A stretch of 64,000 nucleotides of DNA, taken from assembly GCA_002293145.1 (NCBI GenBank), contig DBCO01000033.1, positions 7,878 through 71,877 of the forward strand. The letters are read 5' to 3'. The DNA comes from Akkermansiaceae bacterium UBA956 (lineage in GTDB: Bacteria > Verrucomicrobiota > Verrucomicrobiia > Verrucomicrobiales > Akkermansiaceae). Shown piece by piece: positions 41,838 to 51,464 of this stretch. Every line of letters begins with the position of its first letter. Position 1 is the stretch's first letter. A model generated the notes under the pieces. The model searched no databases. It was not told the origin of the DNA and saw only the letters and a list, made by a program, of their open reading frames with translations. The translations under genes and the position numbers were made by a program.

Positions 41838-43979
41838 ATGAAATGCACATTTTCCCTGACGATTTCTTTCCTCTGTTGCCTCGGCGTAGCGCTGATGGCG
41901 GCATCACCGTCCAAGAGCCAAGAAAAAGGCAAGGGCAAGGGAAAAAAACGAGCCGCCGCAGAAGAAGTCACACTGCCGCCCGATCTCACACCGAAGGCCT
42001 CGATTTCCTGGCACACTTGGACATCATCAAATGGCGAAGCGCTCGATGCAAAGTATCGCGCACTCGAAAACGGCATCGTCACCGTAGAGCAAAAGGACAA
42101 ACGCTTGGTGCGCTTTGCGATTTCGCGACTGAGCAAGGCTGATCAAGCTTTTGCCCAAGCCTGCAAAAACGCTGAGCCGCGTCCGCCGATGGCCCAAGCG
42201 ATCATTGACAAAGCCGCCGCACGACTCAACGACACCATCAATGCCAAACTCACCACTAGCACGATCGCGCCGAACCCCACTGCATCCGATGCGCTCTTTC
42301 TGCGACGCATTTATCTTGATACCATCGGCCGCATCCCCACCGCAGAGGAAGCGCAAACCTTTCTCGATGATCGCTCGCCAAACAAACGCTCCACCTTGAT
42401 CAATCAGCTCCTCAATTCTCCGGGCTACACGATGCAAATGTTCAATTGGCTCGCCGACATGCTGCGCGTCAAAGACGACTACGGCAAGGGCGCGAAAGCA
42501 TTTCTCTACGAAGATTGGCTTAAGGAGCAAGTGGCGATGAATGCCTCGTGGGATCACATGGTGCGCGAGATGTTGACCGCCGATGGCAAGCTGAACCAAA
42601 ATGGTGCGGCTGGATTTTTGTTGCGCGATGCTCAGATGCCGCTCGATGGCGTAGCGAACTTACTCACGACTTTTCTCGGTGCCAACGTTTCCTGCGCCCA
42701 ATGCCACGATCACCCCTTTGCCGACTGGTCGCAGCATGATTTTTACAGCATGGCCGCCTTTTTCGGCGCGACCGATGGCTTCCACGAACGCGTCTATCGC
42801 GAGACCCGTAAACTAATCAAATCAGAAGAGATGGCAGAACTGCCACGCGCGATGGTCAATCAAGTCCTCGCCTCGAACCCCTATAATCTAGTGGATCTCT
42901 CGAAAAACAAACTCACCTTCCCCAATGACTACAAATACAAAGACGCCACACCCGGCGAGCTCACCAAGCCCTCTTTGATTCGTTGGGATGATACGAAAAA
43001 CGACAACCCTGCCTATGCTGTCACCGCGAACAGCTCGGCACAATTACGCAATCAGTTTGCCGATTGGATGGTGCATCCGGAGAACCCGCGCTTTGCCACG
43101 GCTATCGCCAATCGTCTGTGGAGAAAAGTTTTCGGCCTCGCCGTGCAAGAACCCGTTTCAGACATCGATGATCCCTCCGCCGCCAGCAATCCGGAATTGC
43201 TCGCCCACATCACCACGTACATGAAACAAGCGAAGTTTGACCTCCGCGAGTTCCAACGCATTTTATTTCACACCGCCGCCTATCAACGTCTCGCCAGCAA
43301 GGTACCGGAAGATCCGCAAACCTATCGCTTTGAAGGACCAGTCATTCGTCGCATGAGCGCCGAGCAAGTATGGGATTCCGTCATCGCCCTCACCACTGGT
43401 AGCGATGCCGACAACATCCTTCTGCGCCGTGGCGACACAATGCAGAAAACAGACCTCGGCGACAACGCGATCACACCTGAATCGGTGAAATCCGTGATTG
43501 ATGAACTGAAGAAAAATCGCATAGTGGTGAAAGGCGGTGGCAAGAAAAATGGAGGCAATCCCCGTGCACTCGCATCATCTTATGAAGGTGGCACCCCCAC
43601 CCAACGCCATGGATTGTTGTTAGCACGTGCCAGCGAAATCCAGCAACCTGCTCCAGAAAATCATTTCCTCCGACTCTTCGGCCAAAGCGATCGACTGGTC
43701 TCTGACACCAACACGGTGGACGGCAACGTGCCACAACTTCTGCAACTGATGAATGGTCCTGTGCAGCTGATGATCACCCAAAATTCCTTGGCGATGAATG
43801 AAGCAGCCAAAGAGAAAAACCCCGCCGATCAAATCACCTCGCTTTACCTCAGCTTCCTCGGTCGCACCCCAAGCAGTGCCGAGATTGCCAAGTCCACCGA
43901 AGCATTGAAAGAAGGCCTAACACTTTCCGACATCGCATGGGTTCTCCTCAATACGCGCGAATTCCTTTTCATTCCGTAA
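41838..43979 (+). CDS. exported DUF1549/DUF1553 protein with SHD1 domain
   Basis: Planctomycete/verrucomicrobial-type secreted protein of 713 residues with a signal peptide (MKCTFSLTISFLCCLGVALMA) and a basic Lys-rich stretch. An SHD1-like domain (ISWHTWTSSNGEALDAKY to ISRLSKADQAF) is followed by DUF1549 with FLRRIYLDTIGRIPTAEEA and NWLADMLRVKDDYG, then SCAQCHDHPFADWSQHDFY, a CxxCH motif, and DUF1553 with NRLWRKVFGLAVQEPV, RRMSAEQVWDS and a C-terminal FLGRTPSSAEI and NTREFLFIP. It is paired with the DUF1501 gene 25 bases downstream, a combination typical of these phyla, with suggested roles in polysaccharide degradation or exported oxidation. Confidence 0.9.
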   Translation: MKCTFSLTISFLCCLGVALMAASPSKSQEKGKGKGKKRAAAEEVTLPPDLTPKASISWHTWTSSNGEALDAKYRALENGIVTVEQKDKRLVRFAISRLSKADQAFAQACKNAEPRPPMAQAIIDKAAARLNDTINAKLTTSTIAPNPTASDALFLRRIYLDTIGRIPTAEEAQTFLDDRSPNKRSTLINQLLNSPGYTMQMFNWLADMLRVKDDYGKGAKAFLYEDWLKEQVAMNASWDHMVREMLTADGKLNQNGAAGFLLRDAQMPLDGVANLLTTFLGANVSCAQCHDHPFADWSQHDFYSMAAFFGATDGFHERVYRETRKLIKSEEMAELPRAMVNQVLASNPYNLVDLSKNKLTFPNDYKYKDATPGELTKPSLIRWDDTKNDNPAYAVTANSSAQLRNQFADWMVHPENPRFATAIANRLWRKVFGLAVQEPVSDIDDPSAASNPELLAHITTYMKQAKFDLREFQRILFHTAAYQRLASKVPEDPQTYRFEGPVIRRMSAEQVWDSVIALTTGSDADNILLRRGDTMQKTDLGDNAITPESVKSVIDELKKNRIVVKGGGKKNGGNPRALASSYEGGTPTQRHGLLLARASEIQQPAPENHFLRLFGQSDRLVSDTNTVDGNVPQLLQLMNGPVQLMITQNSLAMNEAAKEKNPADQITSLYLSFLGRTPSSAEIAKSTEALKEGLTLSDIAWVLLNTREFLFIP

Positions 43980-44004
43980 TCCTAACAAAAAACTTTCCAA
44001 CCTT

Positions 44005-45300
44005 ATGAAATCCGATCACCCCAAAGTGAATGAAATCACCCGACGCCTCTTTGTCGAGCGCATGGCGCGTTCGGCCTTTGGCCTCAGCCTACTGCCCTTC
44101 GTTCCCGGTCAAACTCTCAACGCGGCCGAGACAGCACGCCCTGCCGCCAACGCCACTTTACCAGGATTTGGCAAAGCCAAAGCTGTGATCATGCTTCAAC
44201 TCTCGGGTGGCCTCAGCCAAATTGATAGCTTCGATCCCAAAACCGGAGCATCCAAAGGCCCTGGCAGCGCTGTCAGCACCAAGGGCGGATTTCAGGTCTC
44301 ATCGTTCCTGCCGCTAACGGCAAAAGTCGCCGACAAAATCACCGTGATTCGTAGCATGACGGCGAAGGTCGGCGTGCACGATCAAGCTCGCTATCTGATG
44401 CGCACGGGATTTGAAAAACGTGGTACTATCGTGCATCCCACCCTCGGAGCATGGGCTCACAAATTTCTTGGCCCCAGCCACGAGACCCTGCCGAGCAGCG
44501 TCTGCATCAATCGCCCCGCCAACAACGGCAGTGGATTTTTACCCGCCACCATGAGCCCACTGCCGATCATGGATCCAGACGAAGGTCTGAAACATGCCAT
44601 CAGTCAAGCAGATTCCAGCGTGATGCAAAAACGCCTCGCGATGCTGCGCGACATCGATGGAAAATTCACCGAATCCGTCAACGACCCCAGCGTGATTGCC
44701 TACAACGACTTTTATGAAAGCACCCTGCGCTTGATGAAAGGCAAAGATTTGCAATGCTTCGATCTCAACAGCGAGCCCGCGGAGTTGCGCGAAAAATATG
44801 GCAAAAATCGCTTCGGCCAAGGCTGCTTGCTGGCACGTCGATTGGTAGAAGGTGGCGTGCGCTACGTCGAAGTCGAAAGCGGCGGCTGGGACATGCACAA
44901 AGACATCGAAGGTGGCATGGAAGAGCGCGGTGGTGAATTTGACACCGCCTTCGCCGCACTGATCAGCGATCTTGATGCCCGAGGATTGCTCGAAAGTACG
45001 ATGGTAGTAGTAGCAACCGAATTCGGCCGCAAGCCCAGCTTTGATGGCAGTGGTCGCGGTCACCACCCCTTGGTATTCTCGTCCGTCATCGCCGGTGGCG
45101 GAGCCAAAGGTGGATTCGTTTACGGTGCCAGTAATGCCGAAGGCGGAAAAGTCAAAGAAGACCCCGTCAGCGTAGGCGACCTCCACGCCACCGTTGCCCA
45201 CGCCTGCGGCATGCCCATCGGCAAATCCATCGTCAGCTCCAGCGGTCGCCCCTTCACTGTCGGCAACAAAGGCAAACCCGTCACCGCGGTTTTTGCGTGA
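44005..45300 (+). CDS. DUF1501 family exported protein
   Basis: DUF1501 protein of 431 residues; the domain has an alkaline-phosphatase/sulfatase-like fold. The N-terminus has a twin Arg and a hydrophobic stretch (NEITRRLFVERMARSAFGLSLLPF), which suggests Tat-dependent export. Typical motifs are VIMLQLSGGLSQIDSFDPK, VIRSMTAKVGVHDQARYLM and GWDMHKD, and the C-terminal TEFGRKPSFDGSGRGHHP. It follows the DUF1549 protein by 25 bases, forming the operon expected in Planctomycetes and Verrucomicrobia. The biochemical activity is not established. Confidence 0.9.
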   Translation: MKSDHPKVNEITRRLFVERMARSAFGLSLLPFVPGQTLNAAETARPAANATLPGFGKAKAVIMLQLSGGLSQIDSFDPKTGASKGPGSAVSTKGGFQVSSFLPLTAKVADKITVIRSMTAKVGVHDQARYLMRTGFEKRGTIVHPTLGAWAHKFLGPSHETLPSSVCINRPANNGSGFLPATMSPLPIMDPDEGLKHAISQADSSVMQKRLAMLRDIDGKFTESVNDPSVIAYNDFYESTLRLMKGKDLQCFDLNSEPAELREKYGKNRFGQGCLLARRLVEGGVRYVEVESGGWDMHKDIEGGMEERGGEFDTAFAALISDLDARGLLESTMVVVATEFGRKPSFDGSGRGHHPLVFSSVIAGGGAKGGFVYGASNAEGGKVKEDPVSVGDLHATVAHACGMPIGKSIVSSSGRPFTVGNKGKPVTAVFA

Positions 45301-45654
45301 TGCAGCTGATTTCATCGAACGCTCGAATGGCAAAGTTTTCCTGACCGGATTCGTAGCTATCAGTAACAAAATTGCTAGATTTGTATGAGCGTAAAAGCAG
45401 CTGTAGGAAAAAGCGTTCGCATGCAATAGCTTAGTGCGTTAGCAACTGTGAGCTCATTCTTTCCAACGAGTTTGCTTCATAAAGCCTAGAATCGCGAGCT
45501 CGCGTATTACATAAAATCCGGGCAACTGTGCCATCATCCCAATCTACGCAATGGCAGGGCCGTTTCAGGTTCCCTATCTTGCGCGTTGACGATTTCGCAG
45601 CATTCTCTGCACGAAAGTCTGGACGCATTTTCTTTCCTCGTGTTGAATCTCGGC
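45301..45654. other. intergenic region with a perfect palindrome, no gene
   Basis: The 354-base gap between the DUF1501 gene and rph holds no credible coding frame. It includes a 12-base perfect palindrome, CGCGAGCTCGCG, at 45493-45504. Its function is unknown. Confidence 0.5.
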
Positions 45655-46440
45655 ATGACTCGACCCGATGGCAGATCTGCCGACCAACTTCGTGAAATTT
45701 CCTTTACCCCAAACGTCGCGCCCTACGCACAGGGCTCGGTTTTGGTTTCCTTTGGTAATACCAAGGTGATCTGCGCGTGCAGCGTGGAAGAGGATGTGCC
45801 GCGTTGGATGAAGCAGCAGGGTGTCAAAGGTGGCTGGCTAACGGCAGAATACTCGATGCTCCCCTACTCGACTCTGGAACGCAAGCAGCGCGATATTTCA
45901 AAGGGAAAAATCGATGGTCGCTCCTCAGAAATCCAGCGACTGATCGGTCGGGCCCTGCGCGCAGTTGTCGATTTGAAAAAAATCGGACAACGCACGCTTT
46001 GGATCGATTGTGATGTGTTGCAAGCCGATGGCGGCACGCGTACGGCATCGATCACAGGTGCCTGCGTGGCCGTGGCCATTGCCTGCAATCGCTTGCTTTC
46101 GGCGGGGAAAATCAAAGATTTCCCCTTGAAACAATTGGTCGCGGCGGTGTCGAGCGGAGTCTACCAAGCCACGCCAATTCTTGATCTGAACTATCCTGAG
46201 GACAAAGATGCAAGTGTGGATTTCAACGTGGTGATGACCGAGAGCGGGAAATTTGTCGAGGTTCAGGGCTCGGGCGAAGAAGCAGTTTTCAGTGCTGAGG
46301 AGATGACGGCGATGCTTGGGCTCGCGCACAAGGGCATTCAGGAGATCGTGGAGCTCCAGAAAAAAGCAATTCTTGCGGCTGATCGAGTGGAAAATGCCGC
46401 CTTGCTCGACCTAGCGGCAGCCTTTGGCAAAGGACGTTGA
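45655..46440 (+). CDS. rph: ribonuclease PH
   Basis: Phosphorolytic 3'-5' exoribonuclease that trims tRNA 3' ends, 261 residues. It starts MTRPDGRSADQLREISF. Motifs are GSVLVSFGNTKVICACSVEE, GWLTAEYSMLPYSTLERKQRD, GRSSEIQRLIGRALRAVVDL and WIDCDVLQADGGTRTASITGA, with the C-terminal VDFNVVMTESGKFVEVQGSGEE. The frame is open 23 codons upstream but this start gives the standard N-terminus. Confidence 0.95.
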   Translation: MTRPDGRSADQLREISFTPNVAPYAQGSVLVSFGNTKVICACSVEEDVPRWMKQQGVKGGWLTAEYSMLPYSTLERKQRDISKGKIDGRSSEIQRLIGRALRAVVDLKKIGQRTLWIDCDVLQADGGTRTASITGACVAVAIACNRLLSAGKIKDFPLKQLVAAVSSGVYQATPILDLNYPEDKDASVDFNVVMTESGKFVEVQGSGEEAVFSAEEMTAMLGLAHKGIQEIVELQKKAILAADRVENAALLDLAAAFGKGR

Positions 46441-46518
46441 TTTTTTGCGAAAAACACCTGTCGACCATGAAAAATAAGGATCACTATATAAGTATGGATT
46501 AGCTATAGAGAGCTCGAT

Positions 46519-46749
46519 ATGTTGAACAAACTCAGCGACAAGGCTCACGTCTTCCTGCTTGCTGAAAACGTCAACCGTTTCGTCGGCTTCATCCTAGCAG
46601 ATATGGCATACCCCTCTCATTTGGTAAAAAGTTTTCCCCAAGCCAAAATCAGTTGTGCCGCGAGCATGAAATTTGAGCAAGAATTGGTATTACTCCGTCC
46701 CAGGAAAGAAGAATACGAAGGACTGCTCAATTGGGTAAATATCTACTAA
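46519..46749 (+). CDS. small hypothetical protein
   Basis: Not recognised; 76 residues from an ATG at 46519, with VFLLAENVNRFVGFILADM and a basic then acidic C-terminal half. It has no signal peptide. It may be a genuine small protein or a leftover gene fragment; no homologue can be named. It sits between rph and prs on the same strand. Confidence 0.35.
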   Translation: MLNKLSDKAHVFLLAENVNRFVGFILADMAYPSHLVKSFPQAKISCAASMKFEQELVLLRPRKEEYEGLLNWVNIY

Positions 46750-46842
46750 AGGATTTGTAATACATCTGCTAGCGAAAAATTTACGCGGATTTGATACGAA
46801 GGGTTGCACTTCACCCCGCTGTTGTGCATGGTGACCCCGCGC

Positions 46843-47772
46843 ATGAAACTCATTAGTGGTACAGCTCACAGAGGCCTAGCAGAACGAATCGCCGAAAACT
46901 TGGGAACCAAGCTTGCTGACGTGCACGTCACAGCATTTCCCGATGGAGAGACCTTCGTGAAAATTAACGAAAACATCCGCGGAGCCGATGTGTTTATCAT
47001 TCAGCCTTCCTGCCCACCCACCAACCACAACATCATGGAATTGCTGATCATGGTCGATGCGGCTCGCCGTGCCAGTGCCGGCCGTATCAATGCCGTGATG
47101 CCATTTTTCGGCTATGCTCGCCAAGACCGCAAGGACCAACCGCGCGTGCCGATCACTGCCAAGCTCGTCGCCAACATGCTGACCGAAGCCGGCGTCGATC
47201 GCATCATTACCATGGACCTCCACGCCCCGCAGATCCAAGGTTTTTTCGACATTCCCGTCGATCATCTTTATGCCAAACCCGCTCTCATTCACTACTTGCG
47301 CGAGCAGGGAGCTGGAGCTGATGGCAACCTCACCGTCGTTTCACCCGATGTCGGTGGTGTCAAAATGGCCCGCGCCTACGCCGATGCCCTCGGTGCCGAC
47401 CTCGCCATCGTCGCCAAGCACCGTGTCAGCGCAACGAAGGTCGAGGCGATGAACGTCATCGGTGAAGTCGAAGGCCGCGATGTATTGCTCGTTGATGACA
47501 TGACCGAGACTGCAGGCACGCTCTGTGCCGCAGCAGAAATTCTCCAGCGCAATGGTGCGCGCCGCATTTACGCAGGTGTATCACACGCAGTCCTCGGCGA
47601 TATGGGCCGCGAGCGCATCAAAGCATCTGCGATTGAAACAGTCATCACCACCGACTCCGTGCCGATGGCCCACGGCGAAAAAGTGCACGCCGTCGAGATC
47701 GCACCATTGCTAGCCGAAGCCATCCGCCGCATTAACGGCGGACAGTCGGTTACCTCATTGTTCGAGGTCTGA
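46843..47772 (+). CDS. prs: ribose-phosphate pyrophosphokinase
   Basis: PRPP synthetase of 309 residues, making PRPP for nucleotide, His and Trp synthesis. It starts MKLISGTAHRGLAERIAENLG. Motifs are FPDGETFVKINENIRGADVF, MPFFGYARQDRKDQPRVPI, ITMDLHAPQIQGFF, VSPDVGGVKMARAYAD, and the PRPP loop LLVDDMTETAGT. The frame is open 13 codons upstream. It ends 8 bases before the stop of the convergent autotransporter-repeat gene. Confidence 0.95.
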   Translation: MKLISGTAHRGLAERIAENLGTKLADVHVTAFPDGETFVKINENIRGADVFIIQPSCPPTNHNIMELLIMVDAARRASAGRINAVMPFFGYARQDRKDQPRVPITAKLVANMLTEAGVDRIITMDLHAPQIQGFFDIPVDHLYAKPALIHYLREQGAGADGNLTVVSPDVGGVKMARAYADALGADLAIVAKHRVSATKVEAMNVIGEVEGRDVLLVDDMTETAGTLCAAAEILQRNGARRIYAGVSHAVLGDMGRERIKASAIETVITTDSVPMAHGEKVHAVEIAPLLAEAIRRINGGQSVTSLFEV

Positions 47773-47780
47773 GCAAAATA

Positions 47781-50504
47781 TTACAACGGAGTTACCAACA
47801 GACGCACGAAGTGCTTCACCTCGCCCTCGGGCAATGTGTAGATCACTTCAGCGGGATCAGAGTCATCAACGTCAGCAGCTGGAGCCGCTGTCCAAGTGGT
47901 AAGATCTTCTGAAATCTGCACCACAAACGATGCCAAGGCCGCAGCATCACGCGGCCAAGTTACCGAGCCATCGACTACCGCTGGATTGACCGTCATTCCC
48001 GAACCGGTAAGGCCCATGAAATACTCGACCCCATTGGCCACACCATCGCCATCAGCATCAGCGGCTGCATTTTGGCTAGAAGCATTGGTTTGAGCCCAAG
48101 AAGGATATCCAAACATCCCCACACGCAGCATCCCAGAGCCCGTTAGATAGGACACTTTCGTGAGCGCAGCGGAGGTCAGCGAACCGTAAATCCCCGGAGG
48201 CTGAGCGACGCCATCGACGAAAAGTTGATCGATCGAGTCCACCGCGCTATGCGTCAGATCCACTAGAGCTCCAGCAGCAATGCGCACATCGGCACCGTCC
48301 GCCAAATACGCCTGGCTGATCGATAGCGTACCGCCATCTACTGTGGTATCACCCGTGTAAGTATTCATGCCAGTCAATACTTGCGTGCCTGTGCCCACTT
48401 TAGTGAAAGAACCCACCGCCTCGTCGTTGGCAAGCACTCCAGCAAAAGTGCCGCTGCCATTGTCTACTCCGAAAGTGATCTTGGACGCATAAGAACCCGG
48501 TGCGCCGTAGCCGACTCGAATCACTCCCTCACCCGTGATTGCATCCACGAAAATTCCACCATTTTCGACAATCGTTGCCTCAGAGGCATCGAACAACGCA
48601 CCCGCAGCGACATGCAAATCCGCTTTGTTGTTTGTCCAATTTTCATTCGCATTGCTGCCCGCGATCAACGATCCCTCCTGCACGTCAATCAAGGCTCCAG
48701 AATCCATCGCAAAGGTCGCCGCACTGGCAGCCCAAACGAGTGTGCCCGGACCAGACTTAATCAACTGACCAGCTCCCGAAATCACACTTGTTGGCATGTT
48801 ACGAATTGCGGCAAGCGGCACGTTGATTTCGATCTGAGCAGCACTGGCGATCGTAAATGCATTGCTCGCAATGTTGTTGAGAAAGACCACAGAACCCTCA
48901 TTGACCGTGACTGCACCTGTGCTGCCTAACGCAGAGGGAAATGTCGTAGTCCCAGCACCGTCATGGACCAAATTACCCATACCAGTAATCGAATTACCCA
49001 TGCTGATGTCGTCACTACGATCAATCAATAAAGTGCCATTGTTAATGATAGCGCCAGTACCCACCGATCCAGTCGTGCCGCCATCTCCCAGCGCCAGCGT
49101 GCCTTGGGCGATGGTCGTACCGCCCGTGTAACTGTTCGTGTTAGCAAACGTTACTTTTCCTGAGCTGGATTTTAAAACCACGCAAGTTCCACTGATGCCA
49201 TGAGATCCACTAAAGGTGTAATCCACACCGAGGGGATCAAGCAGCACGGCAGAGGGACTCACATCTGCACCATTGATCGACACCGCAAACGATGTTGCCA
49301 ATTCATTGAACACCACAGAGTCCGCAGCTGCGAAGTTGGTGGCATTGCCATTACTCGACCAGTTCTGCACGCCACCGACATCCGGTGCTGTGCCACTATC
49401 CCAAACCGTGCTCACGTTGCCATTCCAGTTCACCGTTCCGATCCCTGCAATGTCGACGCGTACAACATGAATCGGAGCGTTGGTGGAATCCTGCACAAGG
49501 GTAGCGCCCATCCGCGAGGGCAACTGCAGCGTGAAATTTGCGAGGTTGATCGGAGTATTCGACTGATGTTCAAAAAGAGCATATTCTCCAATCGACAGAC
49601 CTACGTCTGCTACAATTTTCAACGTATGACCACTCGCCACCGAGAAGGAATCAACCTTGTTGATTTTCGTTGAGTCGACCCCGGGTCGGAATTCGGACGT
49701 AGTGCCAGCAGCCAATGCCACTTGGTCATATGCCGTCGTGGCAGTGCTAACCAAGCGATTAGGCACCTGCACTGGGCCATTGGTCAGTGCATTCAGGATG
49801 TCAACTGTGCTATCAGTGCTATCGAATGTCACCACGCGAGCCTCGTCAGCCATACCGTCAAAATATTGCCCGCCGCCAGGACTCACACAGAAGTGCATGC
49901 TACTGTGGGTCGGGGCGCCACCATAGGAACCATTGGCAACGCCATTGATGTAAAATGTCGTTACGCCTGATTGGCGAACGAGAGCCAAATGCACCCAAGT
50001 GCGCGGAGAAAAACTTCCACTCGCCCCGCCATCAGGCCCGATCCATGCAATATTATGCGCACTAGCCGCCCAGCCATTTACCGCAAGGGATAGCTTGAAG
50101 GATCCACCGTCTCCGCCCAAGGTGAAAACATCACCCTGGTTCGCACCAGCAAGAGAATCTGCACGGGCGAATACTCCGAAGGCAAAATTATCATTTGCTA
50201 GTCCGATCGGACCCGATGCATACCATCCCGAGTTTGTAGCATTGCTCGTATCCAAGTATTTGGTCGAGCCCGGAGCCAGCACGCCAGCTTCGCCCACGGC
50301 TACACCACTCGTGCCAGTAATGGCATTGACGATACTTTGCGCGCCAGATGGCGTGCCAGACAGTGCGGAATCCACCGGGCCATTGTTCGCATCGAGAGAG
50401 CCAGCCTCTCCGAGACGAAATTCCACCACCGGAGTGATGGCTGCCACAGCAGGAAACACAGAAAATAGACACAATGATGCCTTGAGGCAGAATGAGGTTT
50501 TCAT
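47781..50504 (-). CDS. exported LamG/autotransporter-repeat surface protein
   Basis: Large exported protein of 907 residues from the ATG at 50504, with a signal peptide (MKTSFCLKASLCLFSVFPAVA). A LamG/concanavalin-like domain occupies about residues 20-240 (TPVVEFRLGEAGSLDA; FYINGVANGSYGG). A long section of autotransporter-associated beta-strand repeats follows, with GTCVVLKSSSGKVTFANTNSYTGG, LIKSGPGTLVWA and TQVLTGMNTYTGDTTVDGGTLS. The C-terminus has a thrombospondin-3-like segment (ADADGDGVANGVEYFMGL) and a tail seen in many verrucomicrobial proteins. Probably a surface or secreted adhesin. An open frame continues upstream through the DedA gene but is not coding there. Confidence 0.85.
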   Translation of the reverse strand: MKTSFCLKASLCLFSVFPAVAAITPVVEFRLGEAGSLDANNGPVDSALSGTPSGAQSIVNAITGTSGVAVGEAGVLAPGSTKYLDTSNATNSGWYASGPIGLANDNFAFGVFARADSLAGANQGDVFTLGGDGGSFKLSLAVNGWAASAHNIAWIGPDGGASGSFSPRTWVHLALVRQSGVTTFYINGVANGSYGGAPTHSSMHFCVSPGGGQYFDGMADEARVVTFDSTDSTVDILNALTNGPVQVPNRLVSTATTAYDQVALAAGTTSEFRPGVDSTKINKVDSFSVASGHTLKIVADVGLSIGEYALFEHQSNTPINLANFTLQLPSRMGATLVQDSTNAPIHVVRVDIAGIGTVNWNGNVSTVWDSGTAPDVGGVQNWSSNGNATNFAAADSVVFNELATSFAVSINGADVSPSAVLLDPLGVDYTFSGSHGISGTCVVLKSSSGKVTFANTNSYTGGTTIAQGTLALGDGGTTGSVGTGAIINNGTLLIDRSDDISMGNSITGMGNLVHDGAGTTTFPSALGSTGAVTVNEGSVVFLNNIASNAFTIASAAQIEINVPLAAIRNMPTSVISGAGQLIKSGPGTLVWAASAATFAMDSGALIDVQEGSLIAGSNANENWTNNKADLHVAAGALFDASEATIVENGGIFVDAITGEGVIRVGYGAPGSYASKITFGVDNGSGTFAGVLANDEAVGSFTKVGTGTQVLTGMNTYTGDTTVDGGTLSISQAYLADGADVRIAAGALVDLTHSAVDSIDQLFVDGVAQPPGIYGSLTSAALTKVSYLTGSGMLRVGMFGYPSWAQTNASSQNAAADADGDGVANGVEYFMGLTGSGMTVNPAVVDGSVTWPRDAAALASFVVQISEDLTTWTAAPAADVDDSDPAEVIYTLPEGEVKHFVRLLVTPL

Positions 50505-50632
50505 AGGATATCGAATAGGGATTTTTATTTTGTCACGAAAGTGACACAAATAAAAAACCACAAATCTGCGATCATGGCAAGCAGAAAATGAAAAGCCACT
50601 AAGCAATCTACTCTCACGAGCCAATACCCGCC

Positions 50633-51274
50633 TCACAACTTCTCCTGCTTTGCCGCTTTCCGTTCTTTCAGGAACGTGATCACCATCGGCAGCAAGGAGA
50701 ATCCAATGATTCCAAAGACCACCAGCTCGAAATTTTCTTTCACAATCGGAATCGCGCCAAAGAAATAGCCCAAGGGAATCAGCGAACCAACCCACAGCAA
50801 CGCGCCACTCACATTGTAATACATGAATTTGCGCAGATCCATCTTGCCTGTTCCAGCCACGAAGGGTGCAAAGGTCCGCACGATCGGCACAAAGCGCGCG
50901 ATGATGATCGTCTTGCCTCCGTATTTGTTGAAAAACTCGTGTGTCTTCTGAATGTTCGATTCTTTGACGATTCTTGGGAACTTTCGCATCATCCACTGTC
51001 CCGCTAAGCGACCAATCCAGTAGTTGACAAAATCTCCTAGCACAGCCGCCACAAACATCAGCACCCCGCAGAGCCACAGATTGAGCGGTGCCGTGTGCGA
51101 TACCGCACCTACCGCAAAAAGCAGCGAATCCCCGGGCAAGAAGGGCGTCACCACCAATCCCGTTTCACAAAAAATAATCGCAAACAAAATGGCATAAATC
51201 CAGACTCCATATTGCGTGATCAGCTCCGCCAATTTCACATCCAAGCTCAAAAAGTATTCAAGAATCGTTGACAC
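50633..51274 (-). CDS. DedA-family membrane protein
   Basis: DedA/SNARE-associated family, 213 residues from the GTG at 51274, which has a Shine-Dalgarno-like GGAGATGTTGGGG upstream; an ATG at 51322 is the alternative. The core includes LITQYGVWIYAILFAIIFCETGLVVTPFLPGDSLLFAVGA, FVNYWIGRLAG and IIARFVPIVRTFAPFVAGTGKMDLRKFMYYN, which are typical DedA stretches. DedA proteins are half-transporters needed for membrane lipid flipping and proton balance. It lies 128 bases upstream of the autotransporter-repeat gene on the same strand. Confidence 0.88.
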   Translation of the reverse strand: MSTILEYFLSLDVKLAELITQYGVWIYAILFAIIFCETGLVVTPFLPGDSLLFAVGAVSHTAPLNLWLCGVLMFVAAVLGDFVNYWIGRLAGQWMMRKFPRIVKESNIQKTHEFFNKYGGKTIIIARFVPIVRTFAPFVAGTGKMDLRKFMYYNVSGALLWVGSLIPLGYFFGAIPIVKENFELVVFGIIGFSLLPMVITFLKERKAAKQEKL

Positions 51275-51352
51275 AGCCCCAACATCTCCAAGATCAAGCA
51301 AAGTGCAAGCAAGATTGCACACTTCATGAGATTTTCACAATGCCTTGCACCA

Positions 51353-51416
51353 TGGACTGCGGAAGCCCTGCTGCCGCTTTCACAAAGGCAGCCTGCTGCC
51401 GGCGTCCCGAATACTA
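51353..51416. repeat. palindromic element, copy 2 (GGACTGCGGAAGCC type)
   Basis: TGGACTGCGGAAGCC followed by CTGCTGCCGCTTT and GGCAGCCTGCTGCCGGCGTCC, a close relative of the left arm and inner part of the 36390 element. It lies between the DedA gene and the end of the FAD oxidoreductase gene. It is shorter than copy 1 and lacks the far right arm. Confidence 0.75.
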
Positions 51417-51464
51417 AAAATCCATCCGCGACCACGATCAGCCCTGCAAAACAACAAGCATCTT

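Noticed and set aside
50505..51077. Long N-terminal extension of the autotransporter-repeat gene, in frame and open for 191 codons
   Set aside because: It overlaps the DedA gene in another frame, is Arg/Trp/Cys-rich and precedes a perfect signal peptide at 50504; it is a frame shadow.
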